A DNA stretch of 64,000 bases from DATKMS01 sp035541735 (GTDB taxonomy: Bacteria > Desulfobacterota > Binatia > HRBIN30), in assembly GCA_035541735.1 (NCBI GenBank), contig DATKMS010000266.1, positions 1 through 64,000 on the forward strand, read 5' to 3'. Position 1 is the first letter of the stretch. The number at the start of each line of letters is the position of its first letter. Under the pieces are notes generated by a model that saw nothing but the letters and a program-made list of their open reading frames with translations, did no database searches and was not told where the DNA came from. Made by a program: the position numbers and the translations under genes. Shown here in pieces: positions 28,837 to 39,748 of this stretch.

Positions 28837-30078
28837 ATGGCGTTGCGCTTGTTCTGTCCCGTCGGCGTGTGGGTCGTGGCCCTCGCGCTGCTGTCGGCCC
28901 TGAGTACCCCGGCGCACGCCTTCATTCCACTCGGTGAAGGCGTCACGCTCGTTCCGGTGCCCGAGATCATCACGGATCCGAACGAGGGGCAGACCGTCGG
29001 CGTACTCGCGACTGTGCTGTTCACCGACGAGTCGCAGCGCATCCGCCGCATCATCGCGCCGGACGTGCGCTACAACCAACACACCGGCGTCTACCCCATG
29101 TTTCGCTGGTACGAGTACCCCTCGGACCAGGAGCGCTTCAAGCTGCAGGCGGGCAAGGCGACGACGACCGGCGAGTTCTTCGAGGGGATATACAGCGGCG
29201 AGCATCTGCGCGCCGGCTGGTTCGACGTGTGGCTGCGTCTCTTCCACGAAAACGATCCGTTCGAGCGCTTCTATGGTTTCGGCAACAACACGACGAGCGC
29301 TGACGAAACGAACTACACTTCCGACACCGGCTTGGTGCAGGGCTACATCGGCGTCAATGTATACGACACCGTGCAGGTCGGCACGCAGACGCGCTGGCGG
29401 GTCGTGCGGGTGCGAAAGGGGCCACTCGACTCGGTGACCCAACTGGTTACCGATCCCGCCTTCGCTGGAACCCCCGGCATCGACGGCGCCACCATCGTCG
29501 GGCAACGCTTCAACCTGCGCTACGACTCACGCGACGACATCTTTATTTCAACCGAGGGCGCGTTCGCCGACGCCGGCTTCGAGGTTGTCGATAAGGCGCT
29601 GGGCAGCTCGGCGTCGTACCTGAGGTACGGGCTCGAAGGGCGGTCATTTCTGCCGCTGCGGCGCGACAAGCGCTTCATTCTCGCCAGCCAGGCAGCGCTC
29701 GACTATATGCAGCACGGCGACCAAGCCCCCTTTTACGATCGCAGCCCGTTGGGTGGCGAACACAGCTTGCGCGGCTTCGGCAGCAACCGGTTCATTGACA
29801 ACGATCGCTTTTTCGCGCGCAGCGAATTGCGCATCAATGTGTGGGAGCCACGCTGGATCAACGAGACCTTCAACGTGCGCGGGCACTTGGAGGTGGCGCC
29901 CTTTCTCGAGATCGGCCGGGTATTTGCCTCGTCACATACCTTCCCGCTCGACAACCCACACGTCGACGGCGGACTTGCATTGCGCGCCGTCATCCCGCCG
30001 ACGCTCGTCGCCTACCTCGACGTCGCCAGCGCTGGCGGCAGCGCAACCGTGTTCACCGGAGTGGACTATCCGTTCTGA
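28837..30078 (+). CDS. Omp85/BamA-type outer-membrane barrel protein
   Basis: A 413-aa exported protein: signal peptide VWVVALALLSALSTPAHA, then a beta-rich domain with many alternating aromatic strands. The diagnostic GGEHSLRGFGSNRF corresponds to the Omp85 loop-6 RGF motif, and the chain ends in DYPF, a barrel-type C-terminal Phe. There are no POTRA repeats (too short), so this is a TamA/BamA-barrel-only or surface-antigen-family protein. The second codon choice, GTG 28825, adds four residues. Confidence 0.85.
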   Translation: MALRLFCPVGVWVVALALLSALSTPAHAFIPLGEGVTLVPVPEIITDPNEGQTVGVLATVLFTDESQRIRRIIAPDVRYNQHTGVYPMFRWYEYPSDQERFKLQAGKATTTGEFFEGIYSGEHLRAGWFDVWLRLFHENDPFERFYGFGNNTTSADETNYTSDTGLVQGYIGVNVYDTVQVGTQTRWRVVRVRKGPLDSVTQLVTDPAFAGTPGIDGATIVGQRFNLRYDSRDDIFISTEGAFADAGFEVVDKALGSSASYLRYGLEGRSFLPLRRDKRFILASQAALDYMQHGDQAPFYDRSPLGGEHSLRGFGSNRFIDNDRFFARSELRINVWEPRWINETFNVRGHLEVAPFLEIGRVFASSHTFPLDNPHVDGGLALRAVIPPTLVAYLDVASAGGSATVFTGVDYPF

Positions 30079-30120
30079 GGGTCGGGCTTCCCGCCAACGC
30101 GGTCACCGGGGGCACGTCTG

Positions 30121-32811
<2,691 letters not shown>

Positions 32812-32925
32812 CGTGGCGTTCCTCCCGGAGGTTCGTTGAGCTGCATCATAGGATGGTGACGGCGCATGTCCAGTACGGCCCCAGAAAGATGGACAGCACA
32901 GGCGTGGAAATCCTTCGAGATCGTT

Positions 32926-33459
32926 TCAACGCATGAGGAACAGTGCCGCGCCACCGCTCAAGAACATGGCGACGAAGCCAGGGGTGGCCGGCAAAGCAAC
33001 CGCGCGGTTGCCGAACACCCAGAGGAGGGCGCACTTGACATCGGCCTCGCTGAGTCGGCGCGCAAACTCATGCAGCGGTTTCTTGATGGAGAGTAACCCG
33101 GTCATCACGATGGTGACCGCGACCGCGGTTTGCGCGGCACCCTGGACCATCGTCACGCCCACGAGGAACGTCAGCAGGCTGACCACCTCGGTCGTCAGAC
33201 CAGGGTCTTCGCTCTGCCGCACGACGTGTGACACGCTCACCAGCACCACCAGGCCGACGAAGGCGATGCCTGTCACCCACCAGCCGAGTTGTTGATTGAG
33301 CTGGGTGGCCAGTGCTCCGAGCAAGGCGATCAGCGTCAGCGTGCGAACGCCGGCGAAGGAGGGGTGGGGCTCCCGCTGGCCGACGAACTCGCGCTGCATA
33401 CCGATCAAGGCCCCACACTGTATCGCCCCCATCAATTGCCACGCCGCTTGCAGCGACAT
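32926..33459 (-). pseudogene. Truncated MgtC/SapB-DUF4010 family membrane protein
   Basis: A 177-aa remnant matching the N-terminal half of the MgtC/DUF4010 membrane family: CGALIGMQREF, GVRTLTLIALLGALA, LTTEVVSLLTFLVG and KPLHEFARRLSEADVKCAL. Full members run to about 400 residues; here the reading frame departs from the family after ALLWVF and stops 30 residues later, and no continuation is seen in the other frames downstream. It is therefore probably a decayed gene, although a short product may still be made. ATG 33459 follows GGGGAGG at some distance. Confidence 0.6.
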
Positions 33460-33604
33460 CAGTCCGTTGGTCCTCCCCTGTCTCCAACGGATGTAAGCTG
33501 AAACTTGCTGCAGTGCGAGTGCAAGGGCACGCCCTGCCGCCCGCGTCGGTGCGGTTTGGCATTCGGGCCGCACGGTCGTCTGCCCTGGTTGTGATGATGG
33601 ACCC

Positions 33605-33844
33605 TTACATGAGTTGCGTGGCGCGGACCGCTTCGCTCATGCGCTCCATGAAGGCGCACATGCACTGAAGTGCGGCATCCGGCCAGCTGCCGCCTTCAGC
33701 GAGGGCACACAAGGCCATGAGCACTGCGCAGCGGACAACCGCTTCCGCTTGCGGATGATCGAGGGCTGCTTGCAATGCGGGGCCGCTGGCTGCAACGTCA
33801 GCTGTGATCCACCCTTGGTCGTCGCTCACAAACAATCGCGTCAT
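33605..33844 (-). CDS. Small hypothetical protein
   Basis: A 79-aa reading frame with no recognised domain (begins MTRLFVSDDQGWITADV, Ala/Leu-rich and Cys-containing helices later). The frame sits between the orphan sigma-like gene and the truncated MgtC gene, all on the same strand and 47 bp apart from the former, which suggests a small operon. Only a weak ribosome site is visible. It may be spurious. Confidence 0.4.
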   Translation of the reverse strand: MTRLFVSDDQGWITADVAASGPALQAALDHPQAEAVVRCAVLMALCALAEGGSWPDAALQCMCAFMERMSEAVRATQLM

Positions 33845-33891
33845 ATCGCACCGCCTGTAGTGCAGTCATTGGCGCTGCTCGGTTTACTAGG

Positions 33892-34101
33892 CTACACCTC
33901 GTCCCAACCTGGCAATCCCTTGTCCAGCCGCTCGATTGCGTCCACGCGCAACTTGCGCAGGGCCCGACGCTCGATGCACCCCACCGTGCGACCGGACACG
34001 CCAAGGACACGCGCAACCTGGTCGCGGGACTGTGCGCTCCGCAGGCTACCAAAGCGTAGCCGGAGCACCAACTCTTCTCGAGCATTCAGAAGCGGCTTCA
34101 T
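33892..34101 (-). CDS. Orphan sigma-70 region 4-like protein
   Basis: A 69-aa protein that is essentially a lone sigma region 4 helix-turn-helix: LNAREELVLRLRFG, then DQVARVLGVSGRTVGCIE and RRALRKLR, matching the pattern of sigma-70 region 4.2 (LGVSRERVRQIE.ALRKLR). No regions 2 or 3 are present. Such free region 4 proteins occur in phages and mobile elements and as transcription-complex regulators. ATG 34101 is preceded by GAGGAGG but with almost no spacer; ATG at 34110 is an alternative. Confidence 0.65.
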   Translation of the reverse strand: MKPLLNAREELVLRLRFGSLRSAQSRDQVARVLGVSGRTVGCIERRALRKLRVDAIERLDKGLPGWDEV

Positions 34102-34317
34102 CCTCCTCATCCGTCCTAACCGCGGCCCCACACTTTGCTGTTGTTGTGCGAGGTGAGCACCTGACAGAACGATAGCAACGAGTGTGCCTACAGACGCTCG
34201 CGAGCGCTGTAGTTGCTTTCAGCGACACGGGCGCTTCGCTGTATTGAGAACTGCACAACCGCGACGGACATTGCACAGCATTTAATACAGTGGGTGCCCG
34301 CACAGGGGTAGGGGCGA

Positions 34318-35448
34318 TCACGCCGGCTGCCGGTCAAGCGCCGCGAGCAAGCGATCAATGTCCTCTTCGTTGTTGTAAAAGTGCGGGGCGACGCGGATAC
34401 CAGCGCTGCGTACTCTAACGACAAAGCCCTGACGGATAAGTTCAGAGCAGAGGCGCTGCGGGTTGTTGCCGAGGCGGAAGACGACGATGCCCGAGCGCGC
34501 ACCGGCGTCCCACGGGCTGAGGATCTCGGCGCCGCGGGCCTGCAGGCCGCTCGCCAGCCGGTCGGTCAGTTCGAGCAGACGAGGTTCGATGCGTTCGGGT
34601 CCCACGTCAAGCAGCAGATCGATCGCAGCCCCCAAAGCATAGGTCCCCAAGACCGAGGGGCTTCCGGGCTCGAATTTGGCGGCGTCAGGCCGTGGGGTGA
34701 AGTGATAGGGCAGGTATGTGTCGGCGTCGGTGACGCTCTTCCAACCGTGCAGGACCGAGGCGACGCGGTCGGCGACGCGGCGGGAGACAAACAGACACCC
34801 GTATCCTTCCGGCGCGAGCAACCATTTGTGACCGCCGACGGCGAGGCAGTCGATTCCGGCGCGCTCCACGTCCAGCTGGACGGCGCCCACACCTTGGATA
34901 CCGTCGACGCAGAAGATGATTCCGCGTGTGTGGCAAAACTCGCCGAGAGGCGACAGGTCGGTGCGCGCGCCTGTGCTCCAATCGACGAAACTGACGGCGA
35001 TTAGGCGCGTGCGTCCGTCGGTGAGCGCTTGAACGTCCTCGACCAACACGCGTCCGCGTAGCGGCCGCACCAGTCGCGTCTCCACGTTCCACCGGCGCAA
35101 TGCGAACCACGGATAGACGTTGGACGGGTACTCGCCGTCGACCGCGATGACGTTGTCGCCGGGACGCCAGTCGACACCGGCGGCCACCAGCGACAGTCCT
35201 TCGGACGTGTTTTTCACGAACGCGATCTCGTCTGCTTGCGCCCCGACGAGGCGGGCGAAATTGGCGCGCACCTGTTCGCAGCGCTCGCTCCAGCGACGCT
35301 GTATGGTGGTGTCAACCCGCGTGGCGTCGGTGACGAATTCGGTTACGGCTGCCGCAACGCGGCGCGACACCGGGGAAACGCCGGCGTGGTTGAGGTGCAC
35401 GAGCCGTTCGGTGATCGGAAACTGGCGGCGCCAGTCGTTCCAGTCCAT
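34318..35448 (-). CDS. Aminotransferase class V-fold protein
   Basis: A 376-aa fold-type I PLP enzyme. Features are the N-terminal HLNHAGVSPVSRRV, FVKNTSEGLSLVAAG (cofactor phosphate loop), DGIQGVGAVQLD (Asp to pyridine N) and the PLP Lys in AVGGHKWLLAPEG. It resembles cysteine desulfurase/selenocysteine lyase-like and isopenicillin-epimerase-like members, but there is no C-terminal catalytic Cys loop, so aminotransferase, lyase or epimerase is more likely. The start ATG 35448 follows GGAAGG; ATG 35460 is an alternative. No pathway is suggested by the neighbours. Confidence 0.85.
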   Translation of the reverse strand: MDWNDWRRQFPITERLVHLNHAGVSPVSRRVAAAVTEFVTDATRVDTTIQRRWSERCEQVRANFARLVGAQADEIAFVKNTSEGLSLVAAGVDWRPGDNVIAVDGEYPSNVYPWFALRRWNVETRLVRPLRGRVLVEDVQALTDGRTRLIAVSFVDWSTGARTDLSPLGEFCHTRGIIFCVDGIQGVGAVQLDVERAGIDCLAVGGHKWLLAPEGYGCLFVSRRVADRVASVLHGWKSVTDADTYLPYHFTPRPDAAKFEPGSPSVLGTYALGAAIDLLLDVGPERIEPRLLELTDRLASGLQARGAEILSPWDAGARSGIVVFRLGNNPQRLCSELIRQGFVVRVRSAGIRVAPHFYNNEEDIDRLLAALDRQPA

Positions 35449-35494
35449 GGCGCCTTCCATATATGCTAGGGAGTCAGGGTTCCAGGGGCCGCGA

Positions 35495-36457
35495 ATGAGA
35501 ACGGTGACGGTGCCGGCAGCCGCCAGCGGAATGCGGCTCGATGCGTTTCTGGCCGGGTACGCGCCACAGTGCTCGCGGCGCACGGCGCGGCGTGTGATCG
35601 CGGACGGCGCCGTACGGGTCAACGGCCGACGCGTCCGGAAGGCGCACGTGGTTGCCGAAGGCGATGCGGTGGAGTTGCCCGACGCACTCTACGAGTCGCC
35701 GCAGCTGCAAGCCAATCCACAGATCGTCGTTCCGGTCCTGTATGAGGATGCTGCACTGATTGCGATCGACAAGCCGGCCGGCATGCCATCGCACGCACTG
35801 CGCGCCGATGAAAGCGATACGGCCGCGAACTTTCTGTTGGCGCGTTACCCGGAGCTAAGCAGCGTTGGAAGGACCGACCGCGAGGCGGGCATCGTCCACC
35901 GTCTCGACACCGACACGTCGGGGGTGCTGCTCGCCGCCCGCACTGTGGCGGCGTACCGGGCGCTGCGCCGACAGTTTTCGGCGCGCCGAGTAGGAAAGGA
36001 ATACGAGGCCCTGGTGCACGGCGACCTGGCGGTTGCTGGAGTTGTGCGCAACCCGATCGCGCACGACCGGCACAACCGGCGCAAGATGCGCGTGTGCCGG
36101 GGCCCCGTACCGCGCAGTCGCCCCGCGATCACACGCTATCGTCCACTCGAACGTTTCGGGGCGTACACCTTGGTAGCAGTCGAGATACCGACCGGCGTCA
36201 CACATCAGATCCGGGTGCACCTGGCTTGGCTGGGGCATCCGGTTGTCGGCGATCGGCTCTACGGCGGCGACCGATGTGAGCACGATCCGTCGCGGCACTT
36301 GCTGCACGCCCGTCGCCTGACGGTAGTCCATCCGCTGACGCGGCGGCGGCTCACCCTAGAGAGCCCACGACCGAGTGACTTCGAAGCCTTCGTGCGTCGC
36401 CAGCCGGCGAAGCGGCAGGCTGGCACCGGGAGAATCCGGGAGACCCGGCATCAATAG
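35495..36457 (+). CDS. RluA-family pseudouridine synthase with S4 domain
   Basis: Converts uridine to pseudouridine in rRNA or tRNA. The 320-aa protein has an N-terminal S4-like domain (SRRTARRVIADGAVRVNGRRV), then the RluA catalytic motif REAGIVHRLDTDTSGVLLAAR with the nucleophilic Asp, KEYEALVHG and GVTHQIRVHLAWLGHPVVGD. Motif HRLDxDTSG marks the RluA/RsuA split clearly. ATG 35495 is used; longer in-frame starts overlap the divergent aminotransferase gene. Target site not determined. Confidence 0.93.
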   Translation: MRTVTVPAAASGMRLDAFLAGYAPQCSRRTARRVIADGAVRVNGRRVRKAHVVAEGDAVELPDALYESPQLQANPQIVVPVLYEDAALIAIDKPAGMPSHALRADESDTAANFLLARYPELSSVGRTDREAGIVHRLDTDTSGVLLAARTVAAYRALRRQFSARRVGKEYEALVHGDLAVAGVVRNPIAHDRHNRRKMRVCRGPVPRSRPAITRYRPLERFGAYTLVAVEIPTGVTHQIRVHLAWLGHPVVGDRLYGGDRCEHDPSRHLLHARRLTVVHPLTRRRLTLESPRPSDFEAFVRRQPAKRQAGTGRIRETRHQ

Positions 36458-36499
36458 CGAGAGCAGCCCGTCGCCGCGGGGCGAGACTGTTCCGCTGGC

Positions 36500-36853
36500 T
36501 CAGGCAGCCGCTTGCTTGCCTTTGCCCTTCGTCTTCGAGCAGGCCGCGCACACGTTGCGAACGTTGTTGGGGTCCTCGACGAGGCCCTCGTCCATGTTGT
36601 GGCAGACTTTCTTGCATTCGGCGCAGATGAAGTAGACGCCCTCGATCGTCTTGTTGATGCGTTCGCGGTTGAGGATGCGGCCTTTGAGTTTCTCGACGCG
36701 AATGCCCAGGAGATCCTCGTACTGGCGCTTGATCTTGCGGCGACCGGCTTCGTCTTTTGGAAGTTCGCCTTCTTCGTCGACCTCACCGCCACCATCATCT
36801 TCGAAGATGCGCAGTCCCTTCTTTGCTTTGTCCTTCTTTGGCGTCCGGCCCAT
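36500..36853 (-). CDS. Small zinc-motif protein, hypothetical
   Basis: A 117-aa, very basic protein. The N-terminal half is charged (Lys/Asp/Glu-rich), and the C-terminal half contains CAECKKVCHN followed about 20 residues later by VCAACSK, two CxxC pairs that suggest a zinc ribbon. Lys-Gly rich tail. Function unknown; the pattern fits a nucleic-acid-binding protein. It is preceded by an even smaller zinc-motif gene on the same strand, 17 bp apart. Confidence 0.7.
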   Translation of the reverse strand: MGRTPKKDKAKKGLRIFEDDGGGEVDEEGELPKDEAGRRKIKRQYEDLLGIRVEKLKGRILNRERINKTIEGVYFICAECKKVCHNMDEGLVEDPNNVRNVCAACSKTKGKGKQAAA

Positions 36854-36870
36854 GGAGTCCCCCTGAATGG

Positions 36871-37041
36871 TCAGTGCGTCCGTTCAACGTATCCGCAGTT
36901 CTTGTCGCACACCCAGAAGTACCCCTTGCGGCCGAACCCGGTGAAGTAGTGCACTCGGCTATCGCTGTTACAGCTCGGGCACAGATGCTTCGTCTGCGCC
37001 GCACCCGACTTCTCCGCCGTCTTGGCCTTCTTATCAGCCAT
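36871..37041 (-). CDS. 56-aa zinc-ribbon-like protein
   Basis: A 56-residue gene: MADKKAKTAEKSGAAQTK, then HLCPSCNSDSRVHYFTG, FGRKGYFWVCDKNCGYVE and a short tail. The CPSC pair and the CxxxC (VCDKNC) make a plausible zinc ribbon. A good ribosome site, AAAGGAGAACG, lies 6 bp before ATG 37041. It leads the 36500-36853 gene, and both are probably translated from one transcript. Small size makes it easy to miss. Confidence 0.75.
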   Translation of the reverse strand: MADKKAKTAEKSGAAQTKHLCPSCNSDSRVHYFTGFGRKGYFWVCDKNCGYVERTH

Positions 37042-37122
37042 GTTACCGTTCTCCTTTGCTCAATCGTGATCTACGTGGTTGCGTGACGTGCCTCCGGCCA
37101 TGCCCGCTACGCCGCCCCGCCC

Positions 37123-37160
37123 AAAAAAAAACCGGCCGAGCTAAGGATCTGCTTGACCGG
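37123..37160 (-). terminator. Rho-independent terminator, leftward
   Basis: Read on the minus strand, CCGGTCAAGC (37160-37151) pairs with GCTCGGCCGG (37141-37132) in a 10-bp stem with one mismatch and a 9-nt loop, followed at once by nine T (37131-37123). This is a textbook intrinsic terminator. It ends leftward transcription from the SDR/P450 operon, or acts just upstream of the small zinc genes, and lies outside the rightward tRNA gene. Confidence 0.85.
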
Positions 37161-37205
37161 ATCTACGCACCGCACCGGTTAGCGTATAACGGACGCGCAT
37201 GGCTG

Positions 37206-37266
37206 TGTCAACGTCCGGTGAAACTCAGTACAATTCGTTGACTCGGCCCCCCAAAGCCGCTAGGAG
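37206..37266 (+). promoter_or_regulatory. Candidate promoter(s) of the tRNA-Phe gene
   Basis: Two -35/-10-like pairs precede the tRNA. One is GTGTCA (about 37205) with TACAAT at 37229-37234 (18-bp spacer); the other is TTGACT at 37238-37243 with TAGGAG at 37261-37266 (17-bp spacer), about 20 bp upstream of the mature 5' end. Either could be used; the call is by eye only. Confidence 0.4.
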
Positions 37267-37285
37267 CCGAGGCCACACGGCCAAC

Positions 37286-37358
37286 GGGCAGGTAGCTCAG
37301 TCGGTAGAGCAAGGGACTGAAAATCCCTGTGTCGAGTGTTCAATTCACTCCCTGCCCA
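37286..37358 (+). tRNA. tRNA-Phe (GAA)
   Basis: 73-nt cloverleaf: acceptor GGGCAGG/CCTGCCC (37286-37292 with 37351-37357) and discriminator A; D-arm GCTC/GAGC with AGTCGGTA loop; anticodon stem AGGGA/TCCCT with loop CTGAAAA, i.e. anticodon GAA; variable GTGTC; T-arm GAGTG/CACTC with loop TTCAATT. The 3' CCA is not encoded (CTT follows), so it must be added. No other tRNA is in the window. Confidence 0.95.
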
Positions 37359-37417
37359 CTTTCTTTTCTGTCCGGCCGCCGGGGTGATGGCTGTCGACCA
37401 GTGACGGCCAGCTACCG

Positions 37418-38164
37418 TCAGGACTTCGGCCGCGGAATGACTGCGACGGATGGGATGCTGGCGCTGGCACCGCACCGCAGCACGGTCTCCACGACGCGCA
37501 CGAGCTCGTCGACCTCGAGGAGCGTCCCGCTGACGTAGTTGCGTGCAACCCACACGGGCATCACCTCGGCGGCGAGCTCGCCGTCCCAGCCGGCTGTGAA
37601 CTCGGTCATCGACGGTCCCTCGCCGCCGGCGCAGTCGCCGACGATCACCCGCGTGAACCCGACCGCCGGGTGCTCCACGCGCCAGGCCTCCACCAGCTTG
37701 TCGAGCGCGGCCTTCGTCACGGTGTACGCCGCGAGGCCGGGCCACGGTGGTGTCAGCGACGCACTGACGGAAGTCAGGTAGGCCGCGGCGCCGCCTGATG
37801 CGGTGAGGTGCGGGATCGCCTGTGCCGTGATGAGCGCCGCTCCTGTCACGTTGGTCTCGAACGTGCGTCGCCAGGTGTCGGCGTCGAGGTCGACGAGGCG
37901 CCGAAGGGGACCGACACCGGTGGCGTACACCAGGGCGTCGATTCCGCCTAGGCTCCTCGCTGCCGCCTCGATGGCGTCACGGCACGACGACGGCCGGGTC
38001 ACGTCACACGCGATGGCGACCGCCCGCGGACCCGCCTCCTTCGCTGCCTCGACCAGTCGGTCCTGACGCCGCGCCAGCAGGGCGACCCTCGCGCCCCGTT
38101 GGCCGAGGCCGACCCCGATGCAGCGGCCCAGGCCACTCGACGCTCCGACGACCACGGTTCTCAT
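37418..38164 (-). CDS. Short-chain dehydrogenase/reductase
   Basis: A 248-aa SDR. Cofactor motif VVVGASSGLGRCIG, then an NAD(P) loop with ARRQDRL, the structural LVYATG (variant NNAG), catalytic Ser in LTSVSAS and YxxxK in YTVTKAALDK. ATG 38164 follows GGGGGAG. Its stop is 250 bp before a terminator, and it is downstream of a P450 on the same strand, so the two may form a small oxidation-reduction operon on an unknown substrate (terpenoid, steroid or fatty acid). Confidence 0.9.
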   Translation of the reverse strand: MRTVVVGASSGLGRCIGVGLGQRGARVALLARRQDRLVEAAKEAGPRAVAIACDVTRPSSCRDAIEAAARSLGGIDALVYATGVGPLRRLVDLDADTWRRTFETNVTGAALITAQAIPHLTASGGAAAYLTSVSASLTPPWPGLAAYTVTKAALDKLVEAWRVEHPAVGFTRVIVGDCAGGEGPSMTEFTAGWDGELAAEVMPVWVARNYVSGTLLEVDELVRVVETVLRCGASASIPSVAVIPRPKS

Positions 38165-38206
38165 CGCTACAACTCCCCCTTCGAGATCTGTCACCGCGCG
38201 CTCCGA

Positions 38207-38392
38207 TCAGGACATGACCTTGTCGTCCGGGCAGCCCAAAGGCGGTGAGGCGGCGGGCGCGAGGCCGTAGAACCGGAGAGCGTTCTCGATCTCGCCGGCG
38301 CTTTCCACGGCGACGGGCGCGCCGGGCAGGGTCTGGGGATCCGTGGCTTCGCTCATCGGCGTGGCGTTGCTAGGGGCTGTGGCCAGCGTCAT
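38207..38392 (-). CDS. Possible small protein between P450 and SDR
   Basis: A 61-aa frame (begins MTLATAPSNATP, ends GCPDDKVMS) in the 275-bp gap between the P450 and SDR genes, on their strand. No recognisable motif or strong ribosome site; composition is Ala/Pro-rich. It may be a chance open frame. Confidence 0.28.
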   Translation of the reverse strand: MTLATAPSNATPMSEATDPQTLPGAPVAVESAGEIENALRFYGLAPAASPPLGCPDDKVMS

Positions 38393-38439
38393 TTCTATGG
38401 CCCGCTCCCGTTGGTCGCTGCAGGCTTCCAAGTCCGACG

Positions 38440-39642
38440 CTAAAAGACACGGACCGGGAGCCGATGCCATCCGCGGACGGTGCTGGTGCGCACGCGCTCG
38501 GCATTTGCCTCATCGACCTCCCAGCGGGGAAAGCGCGCCAAGACCTCCTCGAGCGCGACACGGCCCTCGAGGCGCGCGAGCGCTGCCCCCAGGCAGAAGT
38601 GCAACCCATGCCCGAAGGTGAGATGGTGATCGATCTTCCGGCGGACGTCGAAGCGGTCGGGATCCGCGAACCGGCGATCGTCCCGATTTGCCGAGGCAGT
38701 CAGCAGCAGCAGGATGGAACCTTCGGGCACCGTCGTGCCGTGTAGTTCGGCGTCACGCGTGACGAAGCGTGCCTGTACGGGCGACGGCGCCTCGTACCGC
38801 AAGATCTCCTCGATGGCGCCCGGAACCAGGCTGCGATCCTTCACGAGGAGCTCGCGTTGCTCGGGGTGCTTGGCGAGGAGATAGCCGGTCCAGCCGATCA
38901 GGCGGGTCGTGGTCTCGTTGCCGGCGGCGGCCAGAAGCGTTGTGTAGTTCACGATCTCCTCTTCGTCGAGGTGGCGCTCCACGCCGTGCTCGTCGACGAA
39001 GGTGATCGTGACGAGGTCCGTCATCAGGTCGTCCGAGGGGTGCCGTCGGCGGAAGTTGATGTAATCGAGAAACCGCGCATGGTCGGAGAGCACGGCAGTT
39101 GCGTCGATCTCGTTGGACCGGCCGTCCTTGTCGATGCGCAGGCCCGCGTCGATCCGATCGCGCACCGCTTCCTGGTCGACCTCGGGAATGCCGAGCATCT
39201 CGCTGATGACCCGCATCGGCATGTCGGCGCCGAGATCACGCACAAAGTCGAATCCGCCGTTGCCCACGAGGGGGTCGAGGGCCCGGGCGCAAAACTGTCG
39301 AATGCGCCCCTCCAGCGCGGCCACGCGCCGGGGCGTGAACACGCGGCTCATGAGGCCGCGATGCAGGTCGTGGATGGGTGGGTCCTCGAAGATGAACATG
39401 CCGCGGGGAGCGGTGATGCCAGCGCGGATCATTTCGAGGACCGTTCCCTTGCCGGAGATGAAGGTCTGCCAGTCCCGCGAGCATGCCTCGACGTCAGCGA
39501 ACCGGCTCACCGCAAAGAAGTCAAAGCGCTCGTTGCGGTAGAGCGGCATCTCGTCGCGCATGCGTTTCCAGATGGGGTACGGATCGTCGTCGATCTGGAA
39601 GTCGTACGGGTCGTAGTAGATCTCACTCGAGCCACGAGCCAT
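38440..39642 (-). CDS. Cytochrome P450
   Basis: A 400-aa heme-thiolate monooxygenase. I-helix motif LAAAGNETTTRLIG, K-helix ExxR in IEEILRYEAP, and the heme-binding Cys in FGHGLHFCLGAALARLE are visible; this is the bacterial class (CYP1xx) type. Length is right for a soluble bacterial P450. ATG 39642 has a GGGGCAGGA ribosome site. No ferredoxin or reductase gene is adjacent; the SDR downstream may act on the same product. Confidence 0.93.
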   Translation of the reverse strand: MARGSSEIYYDPYDFQIDDDPYPIWKRMRDEMPLYRNERFDFFAVSRFADVEACSRDWQTFISGKGTVLEMIRAGITAPRGMFIFEDPPIHDLHRGLMSRVFTPRRVAALEGRIRQFCARALDPLVGNGGFDFVRDLGADMPMRVISEMLGIPEVDQEAVRDRIDAGLRIDKDGRSNEIDATAVLSDHARFLDYINFRRRHPSDDLMTDLVTITFVDEHGVERHLDEEEIVNYTTLLAAAGNETTTRLIGWTGYLLAKHPEQRELLVKDRSLVPGAIEEILRYEAPSPVQARFVTRDAELHGTTVPEGSILLLLTASANRDDRRFADPDRFDVRRKIDHHLTFGHGLHFCLGAALARLEGRVALEEVLARFPRWEVDEANAERVRTSTVRGWHRLPVRVF

Positions 39643-39730
39643 TTCCTGCCCCTTTGTTGGCACTTGCAGCGCTCCTCCCAATGAACAGATCGGTACACGA
39701 ATCGTGGCGCCGCTGCCAACGCCTGCTTAC

Positions 39731-39748
39731 CCTTCGACAGGCTGAGGA
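39731..39748. repeat. CCCTTCGACAGGCTGAGG dispersed-repeat-like unit
   Basis: Matches the consensus CCCTTCGACAAGCTCAGGG-type short repeat found scattered in many GC-rich bacterial genomes (translated as HPxPVEG). Only a single copy is seen here. Confidence 0.35.

Noticed and set aside
32926..33459. A frameshift as the cause of the short MgtC-family gene
   Set aside because: I checked the other two frames downstream of ALLWVF and saw no family continuation, so a truncation or deletion fits better than a frameshift.
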